Below are positions 63,159-64,000 of a DNA stretch of 64,000 nucleotides, one piece after another (position 1 is the first letter of the stretch; each line of letters opens with the position of its first letter). Under the pieces are notes generated by a model. The model searched no databases and had not been told where the DNA came from. It saw only the letters and a list, made by a program, of their open reading frames with translations. Source of the DNA: Pseudomonas putida (GTDB taxonomy: Bacteria; Pseudomonadota; Gammaproteobacteria; Pseudomonadales; Pseudomonadaceae). The translations under genes were made by a program, and so were the position numbers. Location: NCBI RefSeq assembly GCF_001636055.1, contig NZ_CP011789.1:3720001-3784000 (forward strand), in the 5' to 3' direction.

Positions 63159-63569
63159 GGGGTCGCTCCTTGAGGGTCGTGACAGCGCTATTGCAGCGCC
63201 CGTGCCAACGGCTGCAGGCCCCGAATCACGGGGCCCAGGCCAAGGCTTCGGGGGGACGAGTGCTGATTGGCGGGCAGGATTGCGGGGTGGCTGCTGCCAG
63301 ATCAGCAGTCGCCGGGATAGGGGTGTTGCTGGGGCAGCAACAGACGTTGTGAGTAGCGCTGTAAGCCTTGTGCCGCAAGGGTTTCGGCGGTATGGCAAAG
63401 AAGTTGCTCTAGGTCTAGCAGAGCGTGGGGCCGCTGCGCGACCCATCGCGGGACAAGCCCGCTCCCACAGGAACCTCGCCGTCATTGGAAACGGCGCCGT
63501 ACCTGTAGGAGCGGGCTTGCCCGCGAAACGCACACCACCGCCCTTCCTGACACACCACCGAGGTTCCCC
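63159..63569. promoter_or_regulatory. Divergent promoter region of the organosulfur locus
   Basis: 411 bp between the start of the minus-strand DszB-like operon and the plus-strand monooxygenase. A perfect GTTGCTG/CAGCAAC hairpin (63325-63341) and a GCTCT-N9-AGAGC inversion near 63404-63423 are visible; a CysB or SfnR site may be present but none is identified. The right third holds two REPs. Confidence 0.45.
63441..63531. repeat. Pair of inverted REPs
   Basis: 'cgcgggacaagcccgctcccacagg' (ending near 63471) faces 'cctgtaggagcgggcttgcccgcgaa' (63502-63527), a BIME-like pair with a 30-bp spacer. It lies just upstream of the monooxygenase start. Confidence 0.85.
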
Positions 63570-64000
63570 ATGAGCAACATCCGCCGCATCACCCACGAAA
63601 CCGAGGCCATCGAAGTCGCCCGCCAGGTCGCCGAGGAAATCGCCGCCATCGCTGCCGACCCACGCAACAACGGCCAACTCCCTCGCCGCCAGGCTGAGCT
63701 GCTGTCCAGCAGCGGCCTCACCGCCATCGGCGTGCCTGCGGCACTCGGCGGGCTCGGTGCCTCCGTCGCCACCCTTGTCGAAACCGTGCGCCTGATCTCG
63801 GTCGCCGACGGTGGCGTGGGCCAATTGCTGCAGATTCACAACGTCATGCTGCGCGGCGTCGTCAGCGGCTTTCCGGATGAAGTACGCGATCGCCTGGTCG
63901 CCGACCTGCTGGCTGGAAAGCGCCTGGGCAATGCCCTGGCCGAGGTCGGCGGCAAGAACAAGTTCGCCCTCAAGACCCGCGTCGAGCGCCGCGCGGACGG
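63570..64000 (+). CDS. Acyl-CoA-dehydrogenase-fold monooxygenase, DszC/SfnC type (N-terminal part)
   Basis: First 143 residues only; the gene continues past the window. The N-terminal helical domain 'SSSGLTAIGVPAALGGLGASVATLVETVRLISVADGGVGQLLQIHN' is that of flavin-dependent monooxygenases of the acyl-CoA-dehydrogenase fold, which include DszC and SfnC. They oxidise the sulfur of thioethers or sulfones using reduced flavin. It is divergent from the DszB-like operon. Confidence 0.82.
   Translation, partial: MSNIRRITHETEAIEVARQVAEEIAAIAADPRNNGQLPRRQAELLSSSGLTAIGVPAALGGLGASVATLVETVRLISVADGGVGQLLQIHNVMLRGVVSGFPDEVRDRLVADLLAGKRLGNALAEVGGKNKFALKTRVERRAD

Overview
The window looks like chromosome of a Pseudomonas putida-group bacterium. 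The DNA is GC-rich, the intergenic gaps carry the REP palindromes typical of this group (core around 'gagcgggcttgcccgc'), and OprD porins, many LysR regulators, HME-RND metal efflux, SsuABC-type sulfonate transport and a fused OsmC-YcaO protein are all familiar from these genomes. I saw no rRNA, tRNA, CRISPR array, prophage, integrase or insertion sequence. Both ends cut through genes.

Layout. 1-8.7 kb: the start of an MFS permease, a LysR regulator and a secreted cyclase-family protein, then a LysR gene divergent from a PrpF-type isomerase, a DctA-type symporter, a CitMHS permease and an OprD porin, which together look like a di/tricarboxylate uptake and isomerisation unit. 8.9-11.0 kb: VOC protein, ACT-domain protein, D-2-hydroxyacid dehydrogenase. 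11.1-11.7 kb: a strongly structured mRNA leader in front of a small DUF6124/DUF3077-like gene; its pairings can hide or expose the ribosome binding site. 11.9-18.4 kb: a Cu/Ag efflux operon (His/Met-rich small protein, CusC, CusB, CusA, CusF). 18.5-23.6 kb: a PD-(D/E)XK nuclease, a GNAT, a LysR/D-amino-acid dehydrogenase divergent pair, DUF2986 and an NTF2-like protein. 23.7-34.1 kb: DHA2 drug exporter, LysR, NUDIX, OsmC-YcaO, an amino-acid binding protein, PAS-GGDEF, nitrilase family, a 43-aa protein and a LysR/quinone-reductase pair. 34.1-45.6 kb: a decapitated LysR, GFA protein, SsuABC-type transporter, HxlR/FabF pair, RidA, isochorismatase, VOC, two SDRs, two LysR genes and a cytochrome c. 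45.6-47.6 kb: an orphan sulfonate-binding protein and a lipoprotein.

47.6-53.1 kb is the least ordinary region. A minus-strand run of nine closely spaced genes behind an AraC regulator encodes two DUF2589-type proteins, two further small unknown proteins (one with similar layout), a small membrane protein, a small exported protein, a cytoplasmic-type GH19 endolysin-like enzyme, an exported EndoU-type RNase and an 82-aa acidic protein that could be its immunity partner. I know of no characterised system with this composition.

53.2-64 kb: a ProP-type osmosensory transporter, then a long minus-strand operon (DszB-like desulfinase, class II aldolase, SsuD-like flavin monooxygenase, and a peptide-type ABC transporter with fused ATPases), divergent from an acyl-CoA-dehydrogenase-fold monooxygenase of the DszC/SfnC type that runs off the right end. 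This reads as an organosulfur scavenging locus whose enzyme set resembles the 4S desulfurisation pathway.
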